From NCBI RefSeq assembly GCF_032854445.1, contig NC_088300.1:22985608-23049607 (forward strand): 64,000 nucleotides of DNA. The letters run 5' to 3'. This DNA is from Liolophura sinensis. Taxonomy: Eukaryota > Mollusca > Polyplacophora > Chitonida > Chitonidae. Below are positions 48,948 to 60,208 of this stretch, one piece after another. The notes under the pieces are model-generated. The model was not told the origin of the DNA and searched no databases. It worked only from the letters and a program-made list of their open reading frames with translations. A program made the position numbers and the translations under genes. Positions within the stretch are counted from its first letter, which is position 1. Every line of letters begins with the position of its first letter.

Positions 48948-49682
48948 AATACCAGTCAACCAGCGGTTGGCATCTATTGCTAGCAATTGTGTGTCGGACT
49001 CTGAGCTCGCTGGGTCTGAAACCCGAGCTCAAGAATCTGTGCCATATTCAGAAAGAGTATAATCCCTAATAATGACAATACTGTATATAACTTACCAGAG
49101 ATCGATGCTTAGTCTCACGGACATATCGTGACGCGATTAAGGTATTAGGGTATCAGTTAAGTAAAATGCCGCTTTTTTTTCCCTTTCCTGAAGATCCACA
49201 ACGCTTGTGTGGTCATTTATCTTCTGCCAATATGCCATGCAAATCTGTACATTAAGCATGAGAGATCTTGACAGTATACGTTACCAAAGTTGATTGGTGA
49301 GTGGTTTACCCTGAATTTTCCACCCATGAAATAGGCTGCCGTAGCAGGTGAAAAATTTGTGAATATGGTGTTAAGCAACAATCCATCGGATAAATTACTA
49401 AATCCATGCATAAGTCAATCAATCAGTCAATTTGTATGACGTCAGAAACTGTATTACTCCATTACAACCAAGTTTCATTCTTTTTGTGTTTTAAAACACA
49501 AGGCTGGATTTGGTCTTTAGTCTGTCATTCTTCGCGATATATTTGAAAACATGCACACGGTGTATTAAGACCACTGTGTGATATGGCCCTTCAGCTACAC
49601 CCAAGTAAATCGTTGTAAAATGAGTTAAAACAATAACTAAAACAAATTCAAAAGTGATGTCTTATGCAGTAGCTCTGTGTTA

Positions 49683-49830
49683 TCAGGAATCTGGACCCAG
49701 TTAGCACTTCCGTTTCTCGGGAAATTACAGGATGTAATTTTGTGTATTTTAGGGTGTAAAGTCTTTTTTCCTGTCAGACTGCCCTTTTTGGTGTACACTA
49801 TTTTTGATGTATGATACTTTTTAGAAAGCT
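49683..49830 (-). repeat. Unnamed interspersed repeat, copy 2
   Basis: Partner of 44805-44940: 'cacttccgtttctcggg', 'gtattttagggtgtaaagtc', 'ctttttggtgtacac'. Overlaps a meaningless minus-strand open frame. Confidence 0.65.
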
Positions 49831-51250
49831 TGAGAATCCTGTTTTCGATTGAAATATGTTTTAGCCAGGCGCTGTCTTGCCCTTTAATACACTCGTTTGT
49901 CACAAATTTCATTGTTGGAACAGCAACAGATAACAATGGAACCGAGGGAATACAGATCTCGTGTGATAATGCGTAGAGAGCCAATTCTGCACCTAGCTCC
50001 GATGGAGGAGTTGAGAGTAACAATACTGATGATTGTCTTTCACTTTATCAATATCCTTTCCTTTGCAGAGCTGGGTTATTTGATATTGCTATAATTGAGG
50101 CACTATTATGATTGTTGTCCAGGTAAAATCATTACCTCCTGAGACCGCAAAGTCGTTAATTTGACCTCAGGTTTTAGCTCTTCTGGGGTTTTGAGTGTAC
50201 CGAGGGCGATAACTGATATGAGTTTTTTCATGACTACAACATAAGTATTGACATTACACCAATGTTATTATGTACATACAGATTAACGTCATGTAAATCA
50301 GATACGTGACAAACGTTGAAATAAAAATGTTCAATCTACTTCCCCGTGGTCAAGGTATATATAATCCATGGGCCAATGTCCAAAATTTCACATATTGGTA
50401 CCACCCAGGGTGGCCAAATCTCCTTGCTATTTTTAAGCTGGTAGATGTCTTTAGTTCATGTTTTGATGCGATAGCCCTCGCAGATGGGTGGCGTTGTATG
50501 GGTTATGCCCCTTTAATTAACATTTTGTTCAATGTGCTAACTCATATATTTGCCAACAGTCATTCAATAACAGCGCTATTTGAACCCCAATCAACTCAGG
50601 AACAGAGTGTTTACCTTTTAGAATACTTCCTTAACTAATTCAAACTAACCTTCTCAAACATAATGGCAGATTAGTTTACGAAATATGTCATTTTAGCCCT
50701 CTCTGGATTGGGAGAGGAGTGAGGGGCGAGAAGGATTGAATCGGCAGTTTTCTTTGCAGCCATAATATGAAAGAAGATAGACAGTCTATTGTGGTTGTGT
50801 TAACAACTGACTATTGACTTCGGGTAAAAATATCCAACTGGTAAATTCCAAATGGCACACATAACCCCAAACACCAAAGGCAACTGCAAGACTATTGATT
50901 CTTTCTCATTTATCTGTCAGCGGGTGCCTTGAATGTTTAATCAACATCGTGCTCCTTAATTTGATGTCTTAATTGCATGGTGGCTTAAATTACTGCTATT
51001 TATTGCTCTATATATGTATGTCTATGCATTTTAATGTAGGAGTTTAGCTGACTGCATTTATCAAGTGGTAAAAACCTTGTGTGACGTCACTGTTCACAAT
51101 ACGGTCAGAAAAGGGGACTCAAGTATCCAGTGTTTTAAAGCCAATTTACTAGGTTGTAAAAATTTGAAAAAAAAAAGGAATTCGTCTGGCATACACTCCA
51201 TAATAGTAGAATACTGTTCTCGTGTAAATTTAACGAAAAGGACGTTATAT

Positions 51251-51550
51251 GAAAGGAGTTAAAGGCGTTCAAGCATTTCAATTCTAAGGTGGGCTTTATG
51301 GACCATACTATCAGAGTTCAGGAACTCTGACGTCACAAGAAGTCTTTCCAACTCTAATCAGGGCACTGGCTGTTGGAATAACTCTTTTTACCCATGAGTA
51401 AACGATTAAACTGGAATAATGTTCCTAAAAATTACTTCCTTCTGTGGAACATCAGGAAAAAAGGTGATGTGACGTCAGAGTTTCTAGATACCGTCAGTGT
51501 GGCTCATCATAGTATTCGAACATTTGAATGCCTTTCAACACCTTTTTAAA
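51251..51550. mobile_element. Putative MITE with long imperfect inverted repeats
   Basis: The left arm 'gttaaaggcgttcaagcatt' ... 'gaactctgacgtcaca' is mirrored by the right arm, where the minus strand reads 'ttgaaaggcattcaaatgtt' ... 'gaaactctgacgtcaca'. Arms are about 80 bp around a ~130-bp centre. No coding capacity. Confidence 0.7.
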
Positions 51551-52958
51551 AATGGGGAAAAATAAATAAAAGTATTTTTATGCATAGTTTTCAGTTGTCT
51601 GTATGATGAATCTTATTTCCTATTTTAGCTTTCTTTAATTTAATCAACCTCCAAGTTACAAATTATTGTCAAGTCTAAACATACAAACATGCATCCCCCA
51701 GGTGGCTATTTTAAGCCACGCAGATTTCATTTCAACTTACTATTTTATTCTCCTACGTCATATGTTTCACATTTATAAATGAAAAATTAAATGATAAAAT
51801 GTCAAGCTTGGGACATCTGAATCTTGAAAAAGGAGTATTGTGGTTTGTTTTCGTTCATAAAAGAGCTATTGTTACAGTTAATTCATGATTTGTGGTGAAA
51901 CGCTCCTCGTACTCAACATTACCAGTTTGCTCCATAAAGCTTACCTTAATACGATTGAAATGTCTAATATATTATATTTTTAAATTTTTAAATTTTTTTT
52001 TGGGCGTATCTAATGATTAGGGTTTGTTTTATGATTATTCTTTGTAGAAAACACCATAAATACATCGACCATAGCTCTTGCTTCTCAGCTCAAGGTATAA
52101 TGCTTCCTTTGTTGGTAATGAAATGTTTGAACGGAAGCGGATAGACATTATTATTTGAAGTTCTGTTATACGAAATCGTGTACTTGCAAAAAGAAACAAA
52201 GGAAATATTCTGTTTTTGTGCATGTATAATAACTTAATCAATTAATCAATTCAACGTGGAAAAGGCTGTGAAAATTGCTTCTACTTAGCGTTAAATTAGG
52301 GCACTAACGTCGTCAGTAGTAAGAAGTTTTTGTGTCAACTCAGTCTGTGAAGACGTAGAAATCCACTCCGGTGCAACGTTCAAGTAGCTGTACACACACT
52401 TCATTTTATTTTGGAATTTATCACAAAAGCATAGTGTTTTATTATCGAAAATTGACACTTAAAGGGATACAGAATCGATCAAACAAACAAAAAGAGAGGC
52501 GGAAAAATAGGAACACGTGAGCCTCTTACGATGGCTCATTATCATAAAAATTAAGGTATTGCAAGGGTTTTATTCAGTTTGTCACGTAATTGTGCGCATA
52601 TGGTGACTACTGGTGCAGCATATCTTACAGCTTGAGGAACCTATGCTAATGTGAACGGAATTTAACAGTACGCAGAATCGCCAGTGCGACTTACGGATTG
52701 CGTTATAAGGAATCGTGATGTGTACTAAAGAAAGTTATTCCTCGTACTCGAAAGTAACCAAAAACTGAATATTTAACAGAGAGAAATTATATTTCACTAT
52801 GGTTGGAGGACATGATTGTTCTGGGATTTTGTATATACAGCGACATGAGTTATTCGTATAGTGACAAGATAACATCTGGGCAGAATTTATTGAGGCAGGG
52901 ATTTTGATACATATACTTCATCTGTGTTTGTAGGAAGGCTTCGCAAATCATTAACCGA

Positions 52959-53034
52959 ATGACAAGTGCATCTGACAGAAGTCCGGCGCAGCTGGAATGT
53001 ACGTTTGTAACTGTGTTGCTTTGTTTAGCATTGG
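52959..53034 (+). CDS. Lectin gene exon 1 (signal peptide)
   Basis: ATG at 52959; encodes MTSASDRSPAQLECTFVTVL and LCLALG with donor TTGG|GTAAGT, phase 1. The hydrophobic core and the frame match to exon 2 support it. Confidence 0.82.
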
Positions 53035-56000
53035 GTAAGTATGAAAGTCACCTTCAACATCTTACCAGGCCGACTACGGTGCAAGCTACATTGAAAAAAA
53101 TAATCTGTTAATTTTAACAGAAAGTCTGTTGTCTGAGTGATGCTAGAACGTATTCTGTTCTTATAACACAATATTGTGTCATATTCAACATAATATTCCC
53201 AATCTATGTTGGATTAATAGAATATGTGTGTTACATTTAACCGAGTAATTTGCTGTAATAGCAGATTACATTTTGACGTCACTGGGACAACATATTTTCT
53301 GTTAAATTTAACAGATCGGTTTTTGGAGTATATATTGTCAGTTTGTGGTTCGACGTCTAATGTGGACGTGGATAATGTGGCGTGCGTCATGTCATGTAGT
53401 TGTGTGACCGTCGAATATGAGTTTCCGTCAGATTGAAACACGTATGCATATGGCCTTGTCAGTCACCTGTTAAGGGTTGGTATTGTAACTGATTTACATT
53501 TATCTAGCATTAACTGCTTTTTCTTACCTCTCTGAATTGCTTGTCTTCACTTGGAAATGAATGTTTTTTTCTGTCCTCTTAGAGTTATCTGATCTCCACT
53601 AGGTCTTCACATTGGCTGGATTTCACTTTGCAGGAACTTTTTTTTGTTCTCTGGCATTGGCTGGTTTTCACTCGACATTAACTGGTTTTCTGTCATCTAG
53701 GCATTCGTTGATTTTCACATGGCACTGATTTTTTGTTGTCCTCTGGTATTGGCTGTTGTTTTCTGTTTTCTGGGCAGAATTGTTATCTGTCACCCCGTAT
53801 TAGCTCTGACTAAACAGTTCAAAATGTCAATCGTTCTGTCTGTCTGTCTGTCTGCTGTCGCTCAGATGACATTTTCATATATGAAATCTACACTGCTTTC
53901 AATTTCCGGAACAATTGTCAACACGTAAAACTCATTGCTGCCTGTAGCAAAGCTGTTCAAAGCAATGAACTCTTTGTTCTTTCCTTTATTACGTCACAAT
54001 TATCTGCGCACGTGTGCTCACAAACACCTGGGTAGTACTCAAGCACTGCAGCGTCAGGATGTGACGTGTGTTCTAGTGTGATTTGGACCCTTTTGTGATC
54101 AACCTGCGGATGATTGTGGGTTTCCCCCGGGGTCTGCCCGGTTTCCTCCTACCACAATGATGGCCGCCGTTCTGTAAGTGAAATATTATTGAGTACAGTG
54201 TAAAACACTAATCAAATAAATAAAAATAAATTTTAATACTGGGACAGGCACTGAACGAGAGGCCTGGGTGTAAGACCACACGAAATACTGTACAAGGATG
54301 TCACGCCAAATTTGCGAAAAGAAGATACTGAAGAACTGTATAATGTTGCGATTTAATTGTTTTTACGAAGCTCTCTGCCTGGAATCGCAGCCTCTCAGTT
54401 TTTGATTCTTTTTGTCCGTTTTTCCCCTCTCAATAAGGGTCCAGTTTGGCTTTCACGAACAGATCCATGTCTGGAATCCCAGCCTCTCAGTTTTTGATTC
54501 CTTTTGTCCGTTTCCCCCCTCTCAATAAGGGTCCAGTTTGGCTTTCACGAGCAGATCCATGTCTGGAATCCCATCTTCTCAGTTTTTGATTCCTTTTGTC
54601 CGTTTTCCCCCTCTCAATAAGGGTCCAGTTTGGCTGTCACGAACAGATCCATGTCTGGAATCCCATCTTCTCAGTTTTTGATTCCTTTTGTCCGTTTTTC
54701 CCCTCTCAATAAAGGTCCAGTTTGGCTTTCACGAACAGATCTATGTCTGGAATCCCAGCCTCTCAGTTTTTGATTCCTTTTGTATGTTTTTCCCCTCTCA
54801 ATAAGGGTCCAGTTTGGCTTTCACGAACAGATCCATGTCTGGAATCCCAGCCTCTCAGTTTTTGATTCTTTTTGTCCGTTTTCCCCTCTCAATAAGGGTC
54901 CAGTTTGGCTTTCACGAACAGATCCATGTCTGGAATCCCAGCCTCTCAGTTTTTGATTCTTTTTGTCCGTTTTTCCCCTCTCAATAAGGGTCCAGTTTGG
55001 CTTTCACGAACAGATCCATGTCTGGAATCCCATCTTCTCAGTTTTTTATTCTTTTTGTCCGTTTTTCCCCTCTCAATAAGGGTCCAGTTTGACTTTCACG
55101 AACAGATCCATGTCTGGAATCCCATCTTCTCAGTTTTTTATTCTTTTTGTCCGTTTTTCCCCTCTCAATAAGGGTCCAGTTTGGCTTTCACGAACAGATC
55201 TATGTCTGGAATCCCAGCCTCTCAGTTTTTGATTCTTTTTGTCCGTTTTCCCCTCTCAATAAGGGTCCAGTATGGCTTTCACGAACAGATCCATGTCTGG
55301 AATCCCATCTTCTCAGTTTTTTACTCTGTTTTTTTTCCTCACTAAAGCTCCTGTTTGCATTTCACGAGTCATGTCTGGAATTTTAGCGTCTCTGTTTTTG
55401 ACCGGCCGTTTTTTTCCCTCTCGTTAAGGATCCAGTTTGCCATTCACGGGTGATAGAGTCATGCAATTCACCCTCTACACCAACGAGGTCACGTGGCCTG
55501 ACGCCAGGGCAATCTGTGCATCTACTGGAGCAGTATTGCTTAATCTGGAGGTCCCTTACAAAAATACGATATTAAAAGAGCTGTTTGAATTGGAGGCTTG
55601 GAAAACTATTTTAAGGTAAGACATGATTATTGTTTATTTCCCAAAGAATCTCGTATGCCATTGTGCTAGTAGGCGTATACTTTTTAAGCATTTACATGAA
55701 CAGTTAGAATAAAACCCTAAATGAGGTAAATTGACAAAATGCCAGACTTCACGGGTTACGTGTGACGATTGCCATCTGTCATCATGGCTGCTCTAGTTTT
55801 ACTCTCCATGCTGTAGTCCTGTATTTATAGTCACGGTACTTCCAAGTATGACCAGTAGTTTTTAATTTATTGCTTCAAACTCCATTCTCGAGTTTAAAAA
55901 TAGTTTTGCTAGGTTTGGCGAGTGTATCTGTCCCCCTAAATTCTACAAACATATGTTGTTAATAATTTTATACCCGCTGGTCCATGCCAGGGATTTATGC

Positions 56001-59000
56001 CTTTGAGGTTTTCTTCTCAGGCCTTGCAGCTAATCTACGTGTACATTAATATTCTAATCCTTATTGTCATTCTTATACATACTCCAAATTTGATAGTATG
56101 AGGCATTTTTCTTCATTTCAGTAATATTTTTTAATGGAAGTAATGCTCTAATAAGTTTTCAATTTATGATGTGTGAATACAAACCCATTTCTGAAACAAC
56201 CGTTTGCTCAAGGCTCTAAAGTAAAGTAACCTATAGCATACATAACGAAAATGTTGAAACGTTTCTGGTGTTTCTGAAGACCAATTTCCAAAACAGCGTT
56301 CAGTAGCGTTCTAATTAGAAAGTCTGATTAGTATGCAATTACGACGGCTTCATAACAAGAGAAATCAAAGTATTCGATAGAGACGCAAGAAATGTTCTAA
56401 GCAACTGAATTAAATCACTATCCAATCGTGTATCATGCAAACTCATAAGTTGTTCCTAAACCATGAATGACATGTTTCGCTTTGATTGCAACTGTTCATT
56501 ACACCCAACGTGGCGTTCTTATTAAATGGGATGGATTTACAACCCCTAACCCCGTCATATAACCCTTAAATCATGTAATATGCTGTTTAAAGATGACAAC
56601 GATTTTCTCTACTCAAAAAATTAATGTGTTAATTATGCTGAATTTGACAGAATATTATTTTATAATAACAGAATACATTCTAGTATCACTCAGACAAAAG
56701 ACTTTCTGTTAAAATTAACAGATTAATTTTTTGAGTGTTTCTCATGCGACCAAGACATTTGTGAAACGTCTTGTAAACTTAGGTAACGTCTTTGTCCCAA
56801 AGTAAGACGATTAAAAGCTAATCAACCGTGCACTGTCAGGTTACATAGTCTTCCCCATACGATAAGCGAATTGATGAATCCATGACGCTCTGTAGGCCTA
56901 CATGCACTCGGACCATGTTTTCAGTTATATGGGCGGCCAGTTTAATTGTTCACGTGAAGCTGATAAAAGGCATCCAAGCCTACCCATGTAGATCTAGCTA
57001 ATAGTATTGTCAGAATCTTGGATCGACCCTAAAGGTATTGTCGCACAATCCGCTTGAGTCCTGGAAATCAGTTTATAAGCAATTCAGGCCTGTCCATTGG
57101 CTGATCGGTTTTTCTGTCTGACAGAACAACATGTCGCATAGGACACCTATAGTCAGACTTTGATATCGAGGTAAAATTCAAGGATCTCCTAGACCGTATT
57201 GAATTTTTATGTTTACTTGGGTTTAACGGTCTTTTTAATATTATTTGATTGGTGTTTTACGCCGTACTTATGAAAATATTTCACTTATACGACGGCAACT
57301 AGCATTATGGTGGGAGAAAACTCCTAATGCTGGAAGACGGTCCCAATGTAGATGGCCAGTGCTAATGGAGGTGACCGATCCCAGTGTGGAAGGCCAGTCT
57401 CACTGTAGAAAGCCGGCCCCACTGTAGATGGCCAATCCTAATGCAGAGAACCGATGTAGAGAAGTAGAAGGCGAGTCTTAATGTTGCTAGCCGCTCACAA
57501 TGTAGAACGCCAGTCCTAATGTAGAATACCAGTCCCCTTGTAGAAAGCCGGTCCCAACTTAGATGACTTGTCCGAATGTAGAATGTCAAGACCGGTCCCA
57601 TTGTAAAGGCGAGGTCCCAATGTAGAAGGCCGCTCCCAATGTAGAAGACCGGCCCCATTGTAGAGGAGAAGTTCCAATGCAGAGGCCCAGTTTTAATGTA
57701 GAAGGCCGGTCCCAATATAAAAGACCGACCCCATTGTAGAAGAATGTCCCAATGTAGAAGGGCAGTCTTAACGTAGAAGGCCGGTCCCAGTGTAGAGGGC
57801 GGGCCAAAATGTAGAAGGCTAGTTCCAATGTAGAAGGCCAGGTTTTAATGCGGTAGGCCAATCCTAGTGTAGAAGGCGAACCCGAATATCGAAGGCCTTT
57901 CTTAATGTAGAAGGCAGATCCCAATGTCTATAAGAATACCAAGACACAGCCCCTCGGCATACTAACCTCTTCTGACCGACCTTTATGCTCTTCGTCTGAG
58001 CCACACGCAAGGACTTATCAAGGCTGCATGCTGATTTTAACGTCTTGTCCTGATTACCCCGAAACTAACTCTTGCATGAGACGGTGGCACTTAACTCTCA
58101 ACAACACAAATCCCGACCGTGAGGAAGCAGGGAAGGTTGGTTGTGAACAACAAGCGACCATCGAGTGGTTTTAGAGATCGGTCACTTAACAGCTGTACAG
58201 CCAGCTCGGCCACTGTTATGGAACGAGCTCAAACTAATCGAGCTATAAAACAATTTTAGGCTAAAACGAATAATAAAAGTTGGCGTATGTTTAATAAAGA
58301 GTCGTAGACTGTTTGCATTAAAAATATCTGTGCTTACTGATGATATGTTAACTCGAATGAGGTACGAACTGAAAAAAACAATGTGACAGAAAGAAATATC
58401 AAAGCCGGGTAAGTAGCCTACATAGTTCCAAAATGTGCAGTATTAGTCTGTGTATTCTTACGTACCGGTAGTCCAGGCCTCGCACTGGTCATGCCTAATA
58501 CTCCTCATGGCTCGCATTGGTCACTGAGTTAGCACTAGTCATGACTAGCAGTGAACCTGACCAGTACTGGTCATGCCCCACTCAAATCAATTTCTTGGTA
58601 ATTGTTTTCGTAAATTGTCTTTTCTGGATTAGAATACCACAAGTTAACGTGTATTTATTTCGTCTCTGTTACATTGAACAACATATTACATGGACACTTT
58701 CGATGCTGGAATTGTAGTCATTTAGTCAGTTGAACTTGACAATTCAATTATTAGCGAGCATAGAGATCAAATTTAAATAATACTGATATTCTTTCGTCCG
58801 TTTTATTTTTCAGAGCAAGTGAATATTCTGTGTGGATTGGTTTCTATGACATTTTTCCTCCTCACGAGCTGTTCACGTGGACAAACTCATGTAAAATTCT
58901 CGACCCCAGCGCTCATGGCTACTCTTTCCCTCAAACCTCAGCTGACATGCGCTGTGGAGCGTCAAATCTAGAAACGGCAACATGGCGGATAGAGGCCTGT

Positions 59001-60208
59001 ACCAAAGAGAAAATGTTCATATGTGAATCGCTATCAGGTATAGAGGAGAATGAATGGGAGTTGGAACTGGGGGGTGTGGAATAGTGGGAGTTGTTAGGGT
59101 AAAAATGTAAACCTTATGCACTATCATTGTTTTGAGAATACTCATTTATACTTTTATATCTAGGATTGGCATTTTGATTGAGTATTGGTTAGAGGCATAA
59201 AACCCCGACTACATATATAATGGGAGTGAAGAGAAGCAGGCTTCAAAGTGAACAAAGGGCGTTCATTTTCCGCGCGGATTTCGATGTCTTCCACTCAGAA
59301 ATCTGTGAGCCATGGTATAAATGAAAAACGCTTGAGTATTGTGTTAAATAACAATGAAATAAATTTCAATTATGCCGGCAATCAAATATATGAAGAAAAT
59401 AAATCGTAAAAAATGATCTGTCCTTTCTGGTTTATAGCGTGCTTGTCTACGCAAGATCAGTCAAGTCATTTATTTATTTATTTCATTTATTTTAATTTAT
59501 CTATTTTTTGGATTGGTGTTTCACTCAAGAATATTTCACTCATTTATTTTAATGCCGTATTTATAAAGCAATCAAGCTCATGGCATAAAGGAATCGGAGT
59601 GCCCACAGTAAACAAACCTCCTTGGTCAGAGAAACAGTTGACATTTAAATATTTCAATTGGATCAATGCTTATTCCTTTCTATTAAATGATGACCGTAAC
59701 TGGAAATTCCAAGGCAAACTCTTTCATTTATTTTCCTTTCTTCCATTGAATATATCTCGCAGGTGTATGTCCTTCCATTTTAACTTTTTACATATCCGTT
59801 TTCTTGTAAATAATAATGATAATAATATTAAAATTAATAATAATAATAATGATAATGACCCAACATTTGGCCCGAATGTCTCAAAGGCCCATCTTCCAGA
59901 AAATCTCACTGTCTGAACATGGGCAGTACTTCATTGCTGTTTTGATGTCTTTGTTTCAGAAAAACGGTGCAATTACACCGTTAGGCCAGGGATAGTTCTA
60001 GAGCCGGTCTCTGTGTACACAAATCAAGATGGACCTGCCGATTGGGAGTACTGCTTGGATTCTTGCAATGTAGATCCCCACTGTTGGGCCACTCTTTATC
60101 TACCAGCGCAATCTTCCTCTTGCCTCTCCTACATAGACACGTACCCCACGGATTTAATATACAGTTGGCCTTATTTTATGGTGACATACGAAAAGGATTG
60201 TGTGGAGG
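52959..60208 (+). CDS. Secreted C-type lectin-like / PAN-apple domain protein, four 5' exons (3' partial)
   Basis: Exons 52959-53034, 55429-55615, 58814-59037 and 59960-60208 join in phases 1, 2, 1 and leave in phase 1 (736 nt, 245 codons plus one base). Exon 1 encodes a signal peptide (CTFVTVLLCLAL). Exons 2-3 form a C-type lectin-like domain: TWPDARAICASTGAVLLNLE, VWIGFYD, FTWTN, and CGASNLETATWRIEACTKEK followed by FICES. The EPN/QPD and WND calcium-site motifs are not seen, so canonical sugar binding is doubtful. Exon 4 encodes a Cys-rich domain resembling PAN/apple (EYCLDSCNVDPHCWATLYL, SSCLSY), bounded by phase 1 introns on both sides, as in exon shuffling. The gene continues beyond the window. 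Roles in innate recognition or adhesion are inference only. Confidence 0.87.
53089..53225 (-). mobile_element. MITE-like copy (inverted relative to 56611-56736)
   Basis: 'aatctgttaattttaacaga' then 'aagtctgttgtctgagtgat' matches the reverse complement of the element at 56611 over most of its length. Confidence 0.75.
53226..53332 (+). mobile_element. MITE-like copy, head-to-head with the preceding one
   Basis: 'gcagattacattttgacgtc' ... 'ttctgttaaatttaacagat' matches the right part of 56611-56736 in the same orientation. Together with 53089-53225 it forms a long imperfect palindrome. Confidence 0.65.
54100..54232 (+). mobile_element. SINE 3' fragment
   Basis: 'aacctgcggatgattgtggg', 'tttcccccggggtctgcccg', 'gatggccgccgttctgtaag' and the A-rich tail. 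Confidence 0.9.
54365..55380 (+). repeat. 92-bp minisatellite made of the lectin exon 2 acceptor and exon start (about 11 copies)
   Basis: Each unit contains 'tttttcccctctcaataag' then 'ggtccagtttggctttcacg', paralleling the real junction 'tttttttccctctcgttaag' then 'gatccagtttgccattcacg'. AG-ending copies of the tract lie near 54433, 54526, 54618, 54710, 54801, 54894, 54985, 55077, 55168 and 55260; a degenerate copy is at 55343. The rest of the unit is 'tctggaatcccagcctctca' + 'gtttttgattctttttgtcc'. Confidence 0.93.
55429..55615 (+). CDS. Lectin gene exon 2 (first half of C-type lectin domain)
   Basis: Acceptor TTTCCCTCTCGTTAAG, donor TTAAG|GTAAGA. Encodes GSSLPFTGDRVMQFTLYTN, then TWPDARAICASTGAVLLNLE and ELEAWKTILR. 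The first ~35 nt and the acceptor are the last, most diverged unit of the 92-bp array immediately upstream. Confidence 0.88.
55694..55830 (+). repeat. Unnamed interspersed repeat, copy B
   Basis: Partner of 28081-28216: 'aataaaaccctaaatgaggt', 'ttcacgggttacgtgtgacg', 'gctgctctagttttactctc'. Confidence 0.75.
56611..56736. mobile_element. MITE-like element, 126 bp, 24-bp terminal inverted repeats
   Basis: The left end 'actcaaaaaattaatgtgtt' + 'aatt' matches the reverse complement of the right end with one mismatch. Two related copies lie at 53089-53332. Confidence 0.82.
57240..57312 (-). mobile_element. SINE 3' fragment
   Basis: 'ttgattggtgttttacgccg', 'atttcacttatacgacggc' and 'agcattatggtgggag' on the + strand, then it breaks off at the start of the 19-bp array. 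Confidence 0.88.
57312..57935 (+). repeat. Degenerate 19-bp minisatellite (about 32 copies)
   Basis: Units of about 'tgtagaaggccggtcccaa' recur at 19-bp spacing (for example 57621, 57640, 57659) with many substitutions. Confidence 0.9.
58814..59037 (+). CDS. Lectin gene exon 3 (second half of C-type lectin domain)
   Basis: Acceptor TTTTATTTTTCAG, donor CTATCAG|GTATAG. Encodes SEYSVWIGFYDIFPPHELFT, CKILDPSAHGYSFPQ and the closing Cys-x-Trp-x-Cys pattern ending MFICES. Confidence 0.92.
59038..59959 (+). other. Lectin gene intron 3
   Basis: Includes a SINE tail fragment at about 59465-59550 ('gattggtgtttcactcaaga') and an (AAT)n/(AATG)n run at 59812-59860. Confidence 0.8.
59960..60208 (+). CDS. 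Lectin gene exon 4 (PAN/apple-like domain)
   Basis: Acceptor CTTTGTTTCAG, donor GGAGG|GTAGGT. Six or seven Cys in a PAN-like spacing, from KRCNYTV to EKDCVEG. Symmetric phase 1-1, a shuffling-competent module. Confidence 0.85.

Larger units (their letters stand above)
46430..52958. other. Intergenic region between TBCC and the lectin gene
   Basis: Contains one unrecognised possible exon (48614-48947), an interspersed repeat (49683) and a terminal-inverted-repeat element (51251). A short local duplication ('cttccagcctggcagta', 'cttccagccaggcagta') lies at 46793-46835. I see nothing else supportable. Confidence 0.55.
53035..55428 (+). other. Lectin gene intron 1
   Basis: Holds a head-to-head pair of MITE copies (53089-53332), a (TCTG)n stretch near 53837, a SINE fragment (54100) and the 92-bp array ending at exon 2. 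Confidence 0.8.
55616..58813 (+). other. Lectin gene intron 2
   Basis: Contains an interspersed repeat (55694), a MITE-like element (56611), a SINE fragment (57240) and a 19-bp array (57312). Nothing exon-like is recognised. Confidence 0.8.

Noticed and set aside
50306-50638. 110-codon frame as a gene
   Set aside because: AT-rich, no motif, no splice context or neighbouring support.
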